From: Symbiodinium microadriaticum | Lineage: Eukaryota; Sar; Dinophyceae; Suessiales; Symbiodiniaceae | Assembly (NCBI GenBank): GCA_001939145.1 | Contig: LSRX01000532.1 | Span: 424,352 to 488,351, forward strand | DNA: 64,000 nucleotides | Reading direction: 5' to 3' | Part shown: piece after piece, positions 1 to 13,800 of the stretch | How positions within the stretch are numbered: the stretch's first letter is position 1 | Layout: the number at the start of each line of letters is the position of its first letter | Notes under the pieces: generated by a model | Seen by the model: the letters and a program-made list of their open reading frames with translations, nothing else | Databases searched by the model: none | What the model was told of the DNA's origin: nothing | Made by a program: the position numbers and the translations under genes

Positions 1-1122
1 GTTTCTGATGTTTGTCAGTACGGAGCTGCTTGGCGACAGACCAGAAAAGATTGCGGGTGGTGGAGTCCTTCCGAAGCACCATGCCAACACAAAGCGGGGA
101 AAAAGCTTCGCTCACGGTGTGGTCGTCCTGGCAGGTCACCTCAGGGACTATGTTGGACAGAAATTGCCGAGGCTTATCCTGTAAAAAATTACGGGCCCGT
201 CAGTGGGCACAAGTTATGATCGACTCCGCGCTCAACGGCCTTCCTCGTCGGCTTGCCACTCTGTCTGGTTTCATTTAGGGGTCTTCCTCGTTGGTTTGGT
301 GGGTCTTCCTTTCCAGTACGTCATTCCGACAGACATTGGGATCTCGTTTAAAACAGCTGTCAGCCGAAAGAGCTGACGGCACATCTGGCTGTGTCTCCCT
401 GGAGATTCCGACAATAACAGGCCGTTGGCTGCATCTATCATAGGAAAAGCGGAGTTTGCGCGCTGGCAGTTGCGATGTCATGTGTCTGGTAAATCCCTCA
501 CGTTCTTGCGGACCCGCCCTCCCGCGCTTGTGAAGATCATTTCCGAAAGGGGTCTCTTTTAAAACAGCTGTTAGCCGCAAGAACTCGCAACACATCTGGC
601 TGTGTCTCAGCTTGGAGCTTCCGACAACACGCCGCTGACTGCATCTCTAATATGGACAACGGAGTTTTTGCGCTGGCAGTTGCGATGTCATGTGTATGCC
701 TATACGTGTTTATCAGCATAAGTATGTACACATGTACGAACTACGTATGTTTTGTAATTATGTATGAATGTACCCGTATACCTAGTTTGGACGTGCCCTA
801 GTATACATTGATGCATATCCACAGATGAGTGACAGGGGCATCTATACAAGCATACAATAGGATGCATCTACCGCCACGAAAAGACTATGGCATAAGTGAA
901 TGGTAGACTTTGCGACCAACCGGAAATTCAGTTTTCCTGAATGCACACGTCTTCTTCCGTGCATGATCTCCCAGGTCAACCTTGTAAGGGCCTGGCACTG
1001 CTGCTCATGCTAGCTCCTGTCTAAATTATTCATGGTCATGGAGTTCATCATTGATGCTCTTGTCAGGATGACGCTATGATTGATGGTAGGGCACCATTCC
1101 ATCCGAAACCCCTACAGTGCAG
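1..1122 (+). other. 5' intronic DNA of the dynein gene
   Basis: No exon could be supported here, although AAA1 exons preceding [10 protein letters not shown] are expected. The segment is ordinary unique-looking sequence with two imperfect related blocks around 330-400 and 540-650, both carrying 'gtctctttt/gtctcgttt aaaacagctgt' and 'cacatctggctgtgtctc'. Confidence 0.4.
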
Positions 1123-1173
1123 GTCACCACTTTCCAGCTCTGTTCCGAGCAGCTCTCTGCTCAATCGCATTAT
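1123..1173 (+). CDS. DHC exon, AAA1 ([17 protein letters not shown])
   Basis: Acceptor AG|G at 1121-1122, GC donor at 1174. The peptide matches the conserved AAA1 segment normally read as 'LCSEQLSxQDHYDFGMRAVKSV'. It ends in phase 0 and joins the next exon as SHY|DYGMRAV. Confidence 0.85.
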
Positions 1174-4100
1174 GCCGGGTTCCTGCATGCCGGAGGGGGA
1201 TGTGCTTTCCAGGGTTCGGTTCGTGGGTATAGCGATGTTCTAGACGAAGAGGTAGGATGTACGTGCCCAAAGCCCTTTGAAACCACCATCAGCCTCGTGC
1301 GATTGTCATTTCAGCCGCCGCACCCTACGACAGCACTGCGGGAGATCTACAAGAATTGGTGCACGAAAGAACCCGACAGATAATGAAACAAGGCATCCGA
1401 ACAAACAGCAGAATGTGGTGTGTGTGTGTGTGTGCGGTATCTATGTAACACCGGGTAGATCATTCGCTTGTGCAGCACCCTACAACCTGCACCCTATGCG
1501 CTTCGGGTTGTGATTCCTTCATCATACAGATTTTTGTCAACATAGAGGAAGTCGGCTGAAGCTGTGGTGAAAGCGTGCCTGTGTTTCAGGCTTTGTTTTC
1601 TCGGCACCTTCATACCACGCCAAGCTGCGTAGCACATTGGATGCCTGTACCATCTCACATGGTGTTGCGCAAGTTGAAACATTCTGCCGTTTTTCAGCTA
1701 CATCTCCGGACTCAGTACCAGCATCCTGGATCTAGCACAAACGAAATCTTGAAGAGTGGAATATGTCTACATTGTTTCGCACCCAGGACTATGGCATGCG
1801 GGCCGTCAAGACGGTCATCGAGGCGGTCACAAGATATACGCGGATGGGTTGACGGATCCTGATCGAGCCACCCTGTAGTGCTAGGCCCCACGTTGATGTC
1901 TTGAAGCATAAGCAACCAAGAACTGTAGAGTCGTATGTTCGGCAAAACAGAATCTATGATCAATTGTCCTGTCGTATATGTCGCGTTAGGAAGTACCTAC
2001 GGGCAAAATTCGGATCGACGGAGACACGGCCAGGCATAAACGAGCCTGGGGTTCATCATCTGTTACAGGCAATCGGAAGAACTTTGCTGATCCTTGAATG
2101 TTCCTGCCTCCCTCAATCCTAACATAACAAGTCCGCCTGGAAGGCTGCGGGCTTGAACAAGAGGCAGTACCCAGATCAGAGTGAGCTCGGATGCCTTGGG
2201 AACGATGACGGCTTTTCGATGAGTTTTTGGGACAACCCTCCATCTTTCAGGAAATGGGATCCACCGCTGAGGGGGCAGGTTTAAGGAACGCGATCCTTCG
2301 GCGGAGCGGGGTTATAACAACAGGGATGCACCACCATTGCCTAATGAGAGTGCATGGCGGGTTCAAGAAACGGGATCAACCGCTACTGAGGGGAAGGGTT
2401 TAGCAATGGGATCCACTGCCATCTCCTATACTGATTAAGATATGGGGTTACCTCCATCTCCATCGCCTGATGAGGGGGGGTTAGGGTTAGGAAATGGGAT
2501 CCACGGTGGTCGTCCCAGCCAGTTGGACTAGACTCAGAGCGATGCGGCTTTGCTTGAACCTGCCCAGGTCGCAGATCCTTCTGCGAGCCCTGCGAGACGT
2601 CAACGCACATGCCTCAATATCCAAATAAGATTGGACTGTTCACCTGCGATGGGACTTAGACATTGGAGTCATTGACTCGCGAACTTTGGCTGAGGCTCCC
2701 CCTCTCTGGCCTTGTTGGTTGTGCTTCACCATTGAGCTGAAATCCCCCACAGTGCCCAGGTACCGAAGTTTCTCAAAGACGATTTGCCGCTCTTCGAGAA
2801 CATCATCTCCGACCTTTTCCCTGGGGCCGCCGTTGCATGAGCTTGGAGTGCAGTGAGGGAGGGAGTGAGGGTCAGTTAGTGCATGTGTGATGCTGCATTC
2901 GGGGAACATGCCTTTTCTTCCAGATCAAGTAGCATACAATCAAGCACGAGTCCGAAGAGTGTCAGATCCCTTCAAAGCCCCATAACATGTGGGAGAGGAA
3001 GAAGCAAGAGCGAGATAGAGAGAGAGAGAGAGGTACAGCAGGCAAGAGCAAGTCCTGCCGGTGAGAGCCACGTTGTGGTTGGTACTGCTGGTTTCGGACC
3101 TTTCGGAGACAGTCACTCCATCGGCAGCATGCTGCAGCTCCGATGTTGCCCCAAATCCCGATCCACCAACTGGAAAGTTTGTGGCGATGCTTTTTCAGTA
3201 GAGTCGTGCAGCGGGCTTGCAACCCTGGATCGGCTTGGACCTGCCTGATGGGAGCAGTGTCAATTTGGGAGTCTTGAAACGCTGGCCAGGTGGAGCGCCC
3301 CCAGATGGATTATGGCAGGCCTGCTGCGTGTTTAGATGGAGGTGTTGATTCTCTTGTGGAAGGTTGCAAGATTCGTGAATTTCCATGCGAAAATAGTTGC
3401 TGTTGTTGCTCAGCTCTTCTCACTGTTGTGGTCAACAGGGTTAGATGCCCCGGTGACGTATATAACGAGCAGGCTCGAGGAGGCATGCCACACCGAGAGT
3501 CGGACGCTCAGCCTGTTGTGCATCGCACTGAAGGCCAGACTTGCTTGTCCTCGCCGAACGTTCTAGTCTTGTAGATTTTTGTGTCAGATCATGTCAGATC
3601 CCCTGAGACGCAAATGCACTTGGCATAGTTGTGGCCTTCTTTGTTTAGAGCCGCCCAGAAATGCACAAAGGGATTACTGAAGTTAGGTACTGGGTTTCAG
3701 AAGCCCGTACAAAGCCTCTAAGCTTTGAGTGCGTCGCAGCTTGCAAGGTTTGGCACAAGTCTTGCAACCGACCCCATACTTTGTGAAGAAGCAGTTCGAG
3801 CTCTTCGACGCTGGGCTTTACGTAAGTCCTTTTGGGCATCCGGTGACTTGGGCTTCCTTGCTTGAGCTTCCTCGGCCTTCGCGTCCGAGCTTTGCGGTTC
3901 CACGGCTTGCATGGTGGGCACCGAGGACATGATTCAAGTGCGCCAGGGCCTCAACGCTAGGCGGAGAAGCCCTGCGTTCTCGGCCGGCCCTGCTTTTGTC
4001 TCCAGAGCTCTTCTCCAGAGCTCCTTGTCTCAAACGAGGTCATGGCATGATGCTGGTGGGCCCGACCGGTGGTGGAAAAACATGTTGCTACCGCTCGCTA

Positions 4101-4775
4101 CGTCCTCGGCCGCCCTTCTTGTCTTTGTTGGGCTTCAAGTCTGGGAGGCCCAGCCTTGCGAACTTCAAGGGTTTCGGGGCCTAGGTGATTTTGGTGGAAA
4201 GAATTTCAGGGCCTGGGGTTCTGGAGCTTTATAAGGATTATCTATGGAATTCTAGGATTTCGGGGTTACCGGCTTTCCAGCTGGACTTCGAGAATGGCTT
4301 CAGGAGTTCTGCAAGGCCTTGTTGCTTGTAGCTCTCTGCCACCTGCCAGCCGGATTAGATCGAAATTATGACTTATAGTTATATCAGTTACACAACTTGC
4401 AGATGCAAGCGGAGTCGAGTAGTAGTAGTAGCAGCAGCAATCGCAGTGGCAGTAGCAATCGCAGCCGCACCCACAGAAGCAGCAGTAACAATGGCAGTTG
4501 CAGCTGCAGTAGCAGTAGCGTTAGCAGCAGCTTTTGCAGAAGTCCAAGCAATTCTTAATAGCAGCAGTAGTGGCAGTAGCAGTAGCAGTAGCACTAGCGG
4601 CAGCAGTAGCAGTAGCAGTAGCACAGTAGCACAGTAGCACAGTAGCACAGTAGCACAGTAGCAGTAGCAGTAGCAGTAGCAGTAGCAGTAGGAGTAGGAG
4701 TAGGAGTAGGAGTAGGAGTAGGAGTAGGAGTGGGAGTAGGAGTAAGAGTAGGAGTAGGAGTAGTAGCAGTACTAA

Positions 4776-4823
<48 letters not shown>

Positions 4824-4853
4824 GAGGAGGAGGAGGAGGAGGAGTAGGAGGAG

Positions 4854-4886
<33 letters not shown>

Positions 4887-7800
4887 ACGACTTAGTAATA
4901 GCAGTAGTCGTCGTCGTCGTCACGTCGTCGTCATCGTCGTCGTCGTAGTAGTAGTAGTAGTTGTTGTTGTTCATTGTTCAGCAACAGTTGCTCACTGTCC
5001 CTGTTTGCGATTTCCTTAGTTTTCCTTGTTGTGTTTTCTGATGTTTTTTTCCGCTCCAACTCTGTGTACATCTATGCGTTTGCTTGTATGTAACTCTTTC
5101 CGTGCATCGGTCCGAGTAGGTTTAGTGTATACTGCGTATGCCTAATTGCAAAAACCCAAGCAGGAGTAGCATTCAAGAGCACACAGGAAATCGTAAAGCC
5201 CAGAGCCTCAATCACCTTCAGGTTGCAGCGGGCTTGCACGTCCCTCATGGATCCCGCCAAGAATTCGTCGCCTTACCAGAAGGCGAGTGTTTGAGTCAGG
5301 GGTGATGGGATCGGATTTGGGATTCCGGCACCGACATGTGTTTTTGTGGGATTCCAGCTTCGAGGCGGCTGTCACGCTAAGAAGACTCACGACGGTGGCA
5401 AGCCCCATGCCCTGGGCCACTGCCCAGAGACATTGTTACAGCTCATTTTTTGTGGGAAGTCTTGCTTTGTTGGACATGGCACGGCCGCAGGGATGGCCAG
5501 GAATAGAATCACAGCTTATGTGTTCGGGGTTGAGGGTTGCGGCTCGCAGGTTCGTGCAGCTTGGACGGCCATAGTAGCAGCTAAAGTTGATGATAAGGAG
5601 ATCGAGGCTGTTGATAGATTTGTTCAGGTCCGGGGATTCGGGATGGCTGTGCAGCATTGCCAAAGGTCCATGTGCATTGCTTGAACCCGAAGTCCATTAC
5701 GCAGAACCAGCCTGCAGCTTAGATTCTGAATGGCTTCGACGTGGGAATGTGTTTAGAAGCTTAGTGTGTTTCGTTGGCACTGACTGTTCGGATTCGTTCT
5801 TCGCCGATTTAGCCTGAAGCCTAGGCTCTATGGCTCCTTTGATGAGATCACTCGCGAGTGGTCTGATGGCGTCGCTGCCGAGGACGTCTACTCTTGTTTC
5901 TACATGTGCGATCTCAAGATGAGGTTTTTTGTGAGTACGAGCCTTGGTCCACACTGTGGTCAGGAGATCCGCAATGCCACTCGGGATGCCGGACAGCCGG
6001 ACCATCACTGGGCCCGTGCCTGAGATCGCTGCTCCTGTCATCCGGTCGCTGATCTGAGGCCCTAGATAAGTTCCTAGAAGGTCAGAGTTATCAGGGGGTT
6101 ATGAAGCTAGACACTACATGAGGATTCTCGGTCAAGACTCCTGCGTTGCAAGCGCAGTGCAGCGAAGGCAAGGCGACTCGTTCAGGAAGTGAGACTCTCT
6201 CGGCAAGCCAACCATGGCTTGAACAGCATGGTCCGGGCAGATCGTGCATCTTGCTGCACATCACCGAGGTGATGTTTGATGGACCTGTGGATGCGCTGTG
6301 GATCGAGAAGCTCGGAAGCAAGTAATTCCTTGGAATAGGCCACGTGCTTTGTGTGAATTTTTCTGCTGTGAGGGATGCATGACTCGAGCATGGTGCACTC
6401 GTGCAGCATTCCCAGGTGTGCCCAGAAATCAAACTGTCGCAGACGGCGTGTCTAGTGTTGCAGCAGAGAGCAACTCAGGAGCATGAACACAGTGTTGGAC
6501 GACAACAAGAAGCTCTGTCTCGTGAGTGGAGAGATCATTGTGGGATCCTTACAAGTCCATGGGAAACGAGGATGTCCACGGCCAGTTTCGCTTGAGGCTT
6601 AAACTGACTAAGCTAACTGTCACTATTTTATCTGTACAGGAGTCAGGAGAGTGCGATTACTCTGCTGAACCTACCTCCATCTACTACATTTATGAACTTC
6701 TCCGACCAATGCTCACAATGACCAAACTCACTACACTACACCCAAAGCATGCGAAATCACCCGGCCGAGAAGGCGAGTAATGGTTGCTCCAGCTGTAGAT
6801 GTGTAACACAAACGTCTTCCACTACCCTTCTGTGCCTCCTTGTTGGAGCGGTTCGAGGAGTTGTGTCATCGTTCGTCGTTGACCTGGTGATGACGGCCGT
6901 AAACAGCCTTCTTCATCCTCGAGCGGCATTGTTCGACCCCGTCAACTCACCAAAGCCTGCACAGTAGAAGCCCAGCAGATGACGCGACCCAGAGTCCAGC
7001 ACCAAAATTTGAGGCCCTCACCCCGCAGATGCGCATGATGTTCGAAGTCGAGGATGGCTTGCAGGGCGTCTTAGGGGTTCAGGTTTGGATTCAGGGCTCC
7101 TGCTTCATCCTTTGTAGAGGGATGAGACAGCAATATACAGGTTGCAGCACCTGAAGTCGTTCCGCATCCTACCGCACTTGAAGGATCGAAGGCACGAAGC
7201 CAGCAGGGCATTGAATTGCGAATGAGACGAAGAAAGGAGGCAAGCGCGCACAGTGTAATCCGAAAGTCGCAGAGTCCTCAGAAGGCCCCTCGACCCTAAC
7301 CCTCGCACCATCGGGAAGTCAAGCCCTCCGAAGATCAGTCTGCAGCCTCACTTGTGGAGGACTTGGAAGTGGCTTCTCCTGCTACAGTCTCTCGCTGCGG
7401 CAGCTTAGACGCATTGGCCCTTATGCGGGTGTTTGCCAGAAGCATACTGCAAGTGTCCAAGCGTTCTCGTGCTTGGGACCCGTAGCACTCGCTGGGTTCC
7501 GCAGTCAACAAATTGGCAACGTTTGCAGGCCTGTGGCCTGCTCGTGGACAGGGTCCGGCCAATGATGCAGCGGCAACTAAATCTAGAGCTCATTCTCAAT
7601 TGAATTCTCCCAGCTCCAGTACTTCGCCGCTGTTTAGCCCAGGCATGATCTACATGGAACCGGAGAGCTTAGGCCGGCAAAGGGACTCAGTCGGATGAAG
7701 AGGAGGTGGTTCATGGTTTAGTGTTTTTCCTGTAGTGGCCTTTGTGAGTTTAGAATTGTTACTCTGAGGGCTCGGGCGGGGCAGCATATCAAGGCAGCAT

Positions 7801-10800
7801 CACAAACCTCCCAACCGATCTGCTTTGAACGAGCACGGCGAGGCGACAACGCCGTATCCAAGCAACCGACTGCTAGCAACGACTGTGCGTGCATTATGCG
7901 AATCACACATCCTCAAATTCTGACTGGCAGTGACCACAAAAGAGCCTGCAACAAAGGACTCAACATCTAGCATTCAAACGTGTAAATCCTGAGCCCCTAC
8001 CCTACACCCTCAGCCTCACTAAATTCCCTGCTCTTGAAACCAGAATCAACCCCTCGACCCCAAACTAAGCGAGCTTTGATTTCCGCCATGAACAGGCTTC
8101 CAGCCTCTCTTTGACTCCTGGCTCGCCGCGCTGCCGGAGACTTTCAACTTTCAGTGCGGGCCCCATTGATGTTCAAGAGTTCCAGGTCCGGATGGTAGGG
8201 CCAAGAGTCAAGAGGGTCTTCAGAACAAGGTCTAAGGTTGAAGGCGGTTTAGAGTCTGGAGGCTGCGGAGTGGTTTCGAAGAGTATGTCGGGGTCGTAGA
8301 GCCAGGCTCTTTGTGCTTTTCTGGTAGATGTCCTCGCCTTTCGGAGGCTCCCAGATTTAGTGCGAACCAGACCATGGACCATCCAAAACAGCTACCGGTT
8401 ATCTTCGTTATCTTCTCTGCATTTTTCCATGTTGCGGCCTCAAGCAGTCTGCAGGTCCCTTTAGAGTTCAAGCTCGCAACAGTCGGCCTGCCCAAGCGCC
8501 GTGATATGGGCGCGATTGCTCCCGGTGCTGGCAGACGGCCTGGGCTGACTGCACAAAATCGATGCAAACCCAACCTTGTGTCACGGCTTCCTGCCTGAGC
8601 AGACCCCAGTGCCGGTGCCCATCCGGACTCTTTGGCCCAGAGTCTGCTCCTGGCGGGCGCAACCTAGACCTTGGTACCTCACCCTGCCTGGTACTCGGCT
8701 TTCTGGCTGCCCTGCACCGCCCTAGTCGAGCCCTGGGTGCTTGCATGCAAGCAGCTTCTGATGTCGATCATTCCCATGAAGGCTGAAGCAATGCAACGGT
8801 GATGTTTATAGTTCTGCTTATCCGAAGTATTTGTTGGTCAAAACCAGGGGTATCATCTATGCTAGCAAAAAAGAAGACCTGATAAGGAAGAGCTCATGGT
8901 GCTTCAAGACAGCGCGCAGAAGCCTCAGAAGGGGCAGCTTCCGTCCTGCCCGCAGAGGACTACAAATCCGACCTTCGCCTGTCCCCCTACCGGGCTGACG
9001 TGGTCACACAGAAAGGGCAGGTCCAGTACGAACCTTGGCTTCATTGGTGTTCAGTTTCGAACCACAGAGTGCCTAAAGAATGCCTAAAGTTCTAAAGTCT
9101 GAGTCTGAAGCGCAGGAATCTGAGCTGCGAGAGAAGGCCCTCTCGGAGCAAGGCCTTGCCCTGGACACGCCCTGCAAGTGCGACGTGCACTACAGCTGGG
9201 CCTGCGACACGGCAAGGACGGATTATGAAGCCAACCCAACTAAGAGGAAAGCAGGTGCAGAATACAAACTCTTACGATCAAGTTTTGACAGACAGTGTAG
9301 GCATGGCAGACGCACTGACGCTATAATTTAGCCGCTATATCGCGGACTTTGACAGACTCCTGGCTGGCTTTCGCTCTGGAAGAAGAACTCCTTCAAGTGA
9401 TGCACATCCTGGCTACAACTCTAGTTAGTCAGAAAAAGTCGCGGTGGCTGTGTCTAGTCAACCCCATCTCGTCGAACGCGATCCGCAGCACGAGCTTTTC
9501 TCTCAAGCCAAGAACAAGAAAACATGATATACACAGCCGACGTAAACGACCTAGACTGCCAAAGGGCCATCGCGACATGCCTTCACCCGGACAATCACAT
9601 TCCGTTTCTGAGGTTTGGAGCGGCTGAGCCAGGCCAAGGACTCCTCGGACCTTTTGTCGTAAGCATGTGTCTTGGGAATCCCGAGGATACAGGTTTCAGG
9701 GACGGAGTTAAAAGTCTTCGGAAAGCCTTGCACACCTGTAGATGTGGCCGTGTGGTGCATGTTTGTGTCGAAGACAAACCCAATAGCATTAACATTGACA
9801 TTTTCATGCAGCATGTATATCAGTGGAACAGAGTTGCGGAGACCGAAGATCAGTAATGAGTCGGACAATCTTAGTGTGCCATTTCTGCAGGCGGATTTCC
9901 CGTCAGTACTGCAGCATCACTGTTCTTGCTGACCGTGGAGATCGGTTCTTGTTATTGAACTTCTTCTTTATAAGTTATGCGATTGAAACTGAATTTGTTG
10001 ACTGGAACTGCTGATGTCATTAAACACGGACTGTCGCGACTCTGCTGCTTCTACTTTTGCAATCCTCTCACTACTACCTTTTCCAGCACTGCTGACTGCT
10101 ACAAATTGCGACATACCGCGACTACTGCTTGTCGTTCTTGCTGCTAGTGACTCTAGTGTCGTGCAAATTGCCCACAGATGGCACGACCCCAGGGCCCCAG
10201 GTCTCAAATCCATGTCTGGACCATTGTCGCCGTCATCTTGATGCTCAGAGTCATACCGTGTATCATGTGCATCGCCATCTTTATATTATTTTCTGATCAC
10301 CGTCAGCTTCATGGAAGGTCAGCATTTCAACATCGTCATCACCAACTCTTCTCATCTCCTCAATGTCACTGCGCTGTGCAGCCGCTTAACTACCTATCAA
10401 GCGAGGACCTCGGCCGCCGGGTCACAGTTGGCAGCGTGCTGCTCCCACCATCGGCTTCGGAAGCCGAGACAAAGCCCCTCGGCTCCTTTCGAGAAGCTCA
10501 GGTTTGAACCACATTCAGGGCTTTCTAAGCCGGTTGACCGTTGTGCATCGTAGGACGGGATTGGGTGCTGCGACGTTTTCATTGCAGCTCCCCCGCGGTC
10601 TTTCCGAGCCCGGGTGACCTTCTTCAAACCCTAAGGGCCCTTAAGGACCCTGCACATAGGCTATCGCTGCGCTGCTCGGAGTCAGTCTTCAAGGCACGAG
10701 GAAACCTGATCGATGCCGGGCTGGCGCTGAAGGGATCCCGGAAGCTCGGCCAATCCAATCCGGACACAGTTCGACTTGAATCTACAGTTCTTTTGCGCAT

Positions 10801-13800
10801 AAGTAGCTTGTCAGTTTGGCGTGTGTGTTGCATGGCAGGGGCAGGCTGGCATGGCCAGCCCAACCGGTCCCAACCCCAAACACTGGAAGGAATACAATGA
10901 CCTTTGTTGGGGATATTTTTCAGTATCTCGCGCATCTTATTGGTTCAGCTGTTAATACCTCCAGGTGAACTCTGATCCAGAACAACTTGCAGATCGAAGA
11001 TTCAGATTACAGAGGCAGAAGCTCAGACTTAATGTGCCACTGACAAAGTCAAAAGGAATCACAGGGGTGATGCACACTTCGGCTGTGTTCAGTCTCAGTG
11101 CCCCCAGGAAGAACTTTTGCCGCTTCGTCGTGGCGTATCCCATGTCAAAGTGCTTGGACGACCTGTCGCCACCTTTCTTGGTGATCGACAAGGCACCGCA
11201 CGGGTATGATTCCGTTCAATGTGTAGACAGACATAACCTATCTGAGATGTTGGATCAGGCACTGCAGGAACACTGGTGTGTTGTCCCAGTTAACTCTGCA
11301 GATGTCTGCTTCTGGACCAAGCGATTGCTAGCCTAGTTTTCTTCCTACATCAAGAATCGAAACCCACAGACTAACACTTCTGTGAGCAATGGCCGCGTCG
11401 CCTTGCTTACCGAATTCTGTTGCATGAATTCTGGGCAGACGCGGTTTTTGGCACCCCGAGTCCCTACAATCTTGTATCTTGGCACTTCCAGCCAGTCGCA
11501 TCCTAGCAACTAGTAGTTTGAACGCCGGAATGCTGAAGGTCAGTTCCAGCCACAGCTTGGGGCAAATTTTGCGCACAGCCTTCCACTTCGGGATCGACTC
11601 CGTGGTGCTCTCAGAGGCTAAGTGCCGGGCTCAAGGGTGGCTTTCAGGTAAGTTTTTGAAGCGAGCAATCCTTTTACCTCGCTGCCCGTGCCATGCCATC
11701 GTCTGCCCTGGGACATGTCTGGGCATACATACAGGTCCAGATGCCCCGCAACTTTCTCCTATGTGACAAGTCAGTCAGTTTTCAGGTGAACTGGAGAAGC
11801 CATGATTTTACAGTGTAGATGGCCGTATCAATCCTTACCCGCACACGACCAACCTTCCTGTAGGTGAGGGCCTGTTGACTGCACCAAACAGAAGCTCCTG
11901 CAACAGCTAACTGTGAATTCGACTAGACTCTATACACACAACTGGTGTGTTTGTTTGGAATCAGTGTTGGCCAGATTCTCATAATAAGAGTGGCAGCAGT
12001 TTCATCGAAGATATAGGCTTACCAGAGCGTGGTGTGAGCCCTCGGTGCTGCAAGTCCGGAAACTCCGTGAACCGCTTTACAACCTTTGCAAGCCCGTTCC
12101 TTTCACAGCCCGCTCCTCTACTTTGGAAGGGCGCATGGGCCTTCATGGACAGCCGAGCGTTCCGGGTCTCCATGGGCTGGGCCTACCACTTGGACTTTCA
12201 CATGGCAGAGTCCTTAAGTGCCCCGTCTCACATGAGCATGTCGTTCAGTAGAATGCGGAAATTTCTTTTCACTAGAGCCCCCCCCCTGGCCCTGGACTGC
12301 TTTCATGAACTCCACAGCGTGGAGACCCTTGGAGCCCTCCTGATGGACCCCTTGGAGGCGCCGTCTGCTCAGAGCTGGAGAGTGGCAAGGGCCTGGAGCT
12401 TTATGCCTTCAGCGAGTCGCCCTCCGTGCCGGATGTGAAGGCTGCGCCCACAAGATTCAAAGTTTGAAGTACACAGTATTGACCTGCAGAAGACACAAGC
12501 AACTAGTACACTGCACCTTAGTGTTTCTCTGGCAATGCACAGGGAGGTCGAAGCTATATTACTATATACCGTGCGCTGAACCAGGCTGCGTGAGCGAGAA
12601 AGCCACAAAAGGCGGAGCCCTTTCGATGCAGGCGCAGCCGGCAGAAGCCAGGAATTGGGCCCTCCTGCTTGGCTGCCAAGACCACCAGGCCGGCAGGCTG
12701 CAGCAGGCGTTGATCACTGTTGTTGACAAGGGGCAGCGAGCAGAAGGGCAAGGGCGGAAGAACCGAACAAAAGGTGCTCACAGACCCGACACGGAAGCGA
12801 AGGCCCAGAATGCGGGGTTCAATCTGGGAGATCACAAGACCAGACCTTCGAATTCAGCACTTCTACTTTTTTCAGCTTCCCCAAAGCCGACAGCCTTGAA
12901 CCACCCGGTCCAGCCAGATTCGAAGCGGTGTAGTCGCGAGGCTTCCTTGGGAGATGCCGTCTCTTGGGTTGGTGTCCCTCACCACCTGGAGGGGACACTC
13001 TCTTGCAACGGAGAGTTGGGAGAACCTGACCCCACCTGGGCTCTGCAAGTTGTGGAATGACATGTGATCGGTCACGCTGGTTTTTCTACATGTCGAATGC
13101 TGAATGCTTGTTCATATCGATGTTCAATGACCATGATCAGAATATCCCACGCCCAGGACGATGGATCTCGCCCACGCTTCTGCGATTTGCATGTATGAGC
13201 TGGCTGGCTTGAGCTCGTCATGAGGATCGTCGGCAGCGACACTGTGATACCGTACTTCGAGAGCGCGGTGACTTTCGGCCGGTTCCAACCCCAAGGCAGT
13301 GGCGGAGGAGAGGCGTGACACCGCACGACCGAAGAGACGGCTTGCACGGCAGGCCGATGACTTCCACGCTCCAAAAAATTTGGAGCGCTGGCGACGAGTT
13401 CTGGGGTTTGGCTGTGATACGGCCCAGGGCTGTCTTCCAAAGCTGCGCGACGCAGTGCGGTGCTTTGATCATTCAAGATCTGGGAGGCCTTTCTGCTGAC
13501 TCGTGAATCTCTTCTCGTGCCCTTCTGGAGCCTCGGAAAAACATCCAGGCCAAAGTCCGAGCAGCGGAACGCAGTTTGTTCATAGACACCTTGTCTAGGC
13601 CGAGGCAGGGAAGAGACGCAGATTCCTGGATTTGCGTGTCCAGCCAGAGCAAGGCTTTACAGGTATTTGAACATCTGTTGTGAGCCTGTTCGTGGGATTG
13701 TTCAACCATAACTTATGGACATATGTTCTTGTTTTCAAAGGGTGTTGAAGTGAGTTAGGAGATGTTGCGAAGCTAAGCCAAACCTGTGTTTTCCACCGGT

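Noticed and set aside
1069-1087. DDAMID as an AAA1 exon before [10 protein letters not shown]
   Set aside because: The only GT donor leaves a phase that does not match the next exon.
4388-4974. Poly-Ser, poly-Val and poly-Thr frames over the microsatellite, and similar ones at 14.8, 48.3, 49.7, 53.2 and 63.2 kb
   Set aside because: They are translations of trinucleotide repeats in both strands with no other sequence content.
10965-11336. 123-codon + strand frame (and 11947-12438)
   Set aside because: No family resemblance, and no exon-edge pattern like that of the genes here.
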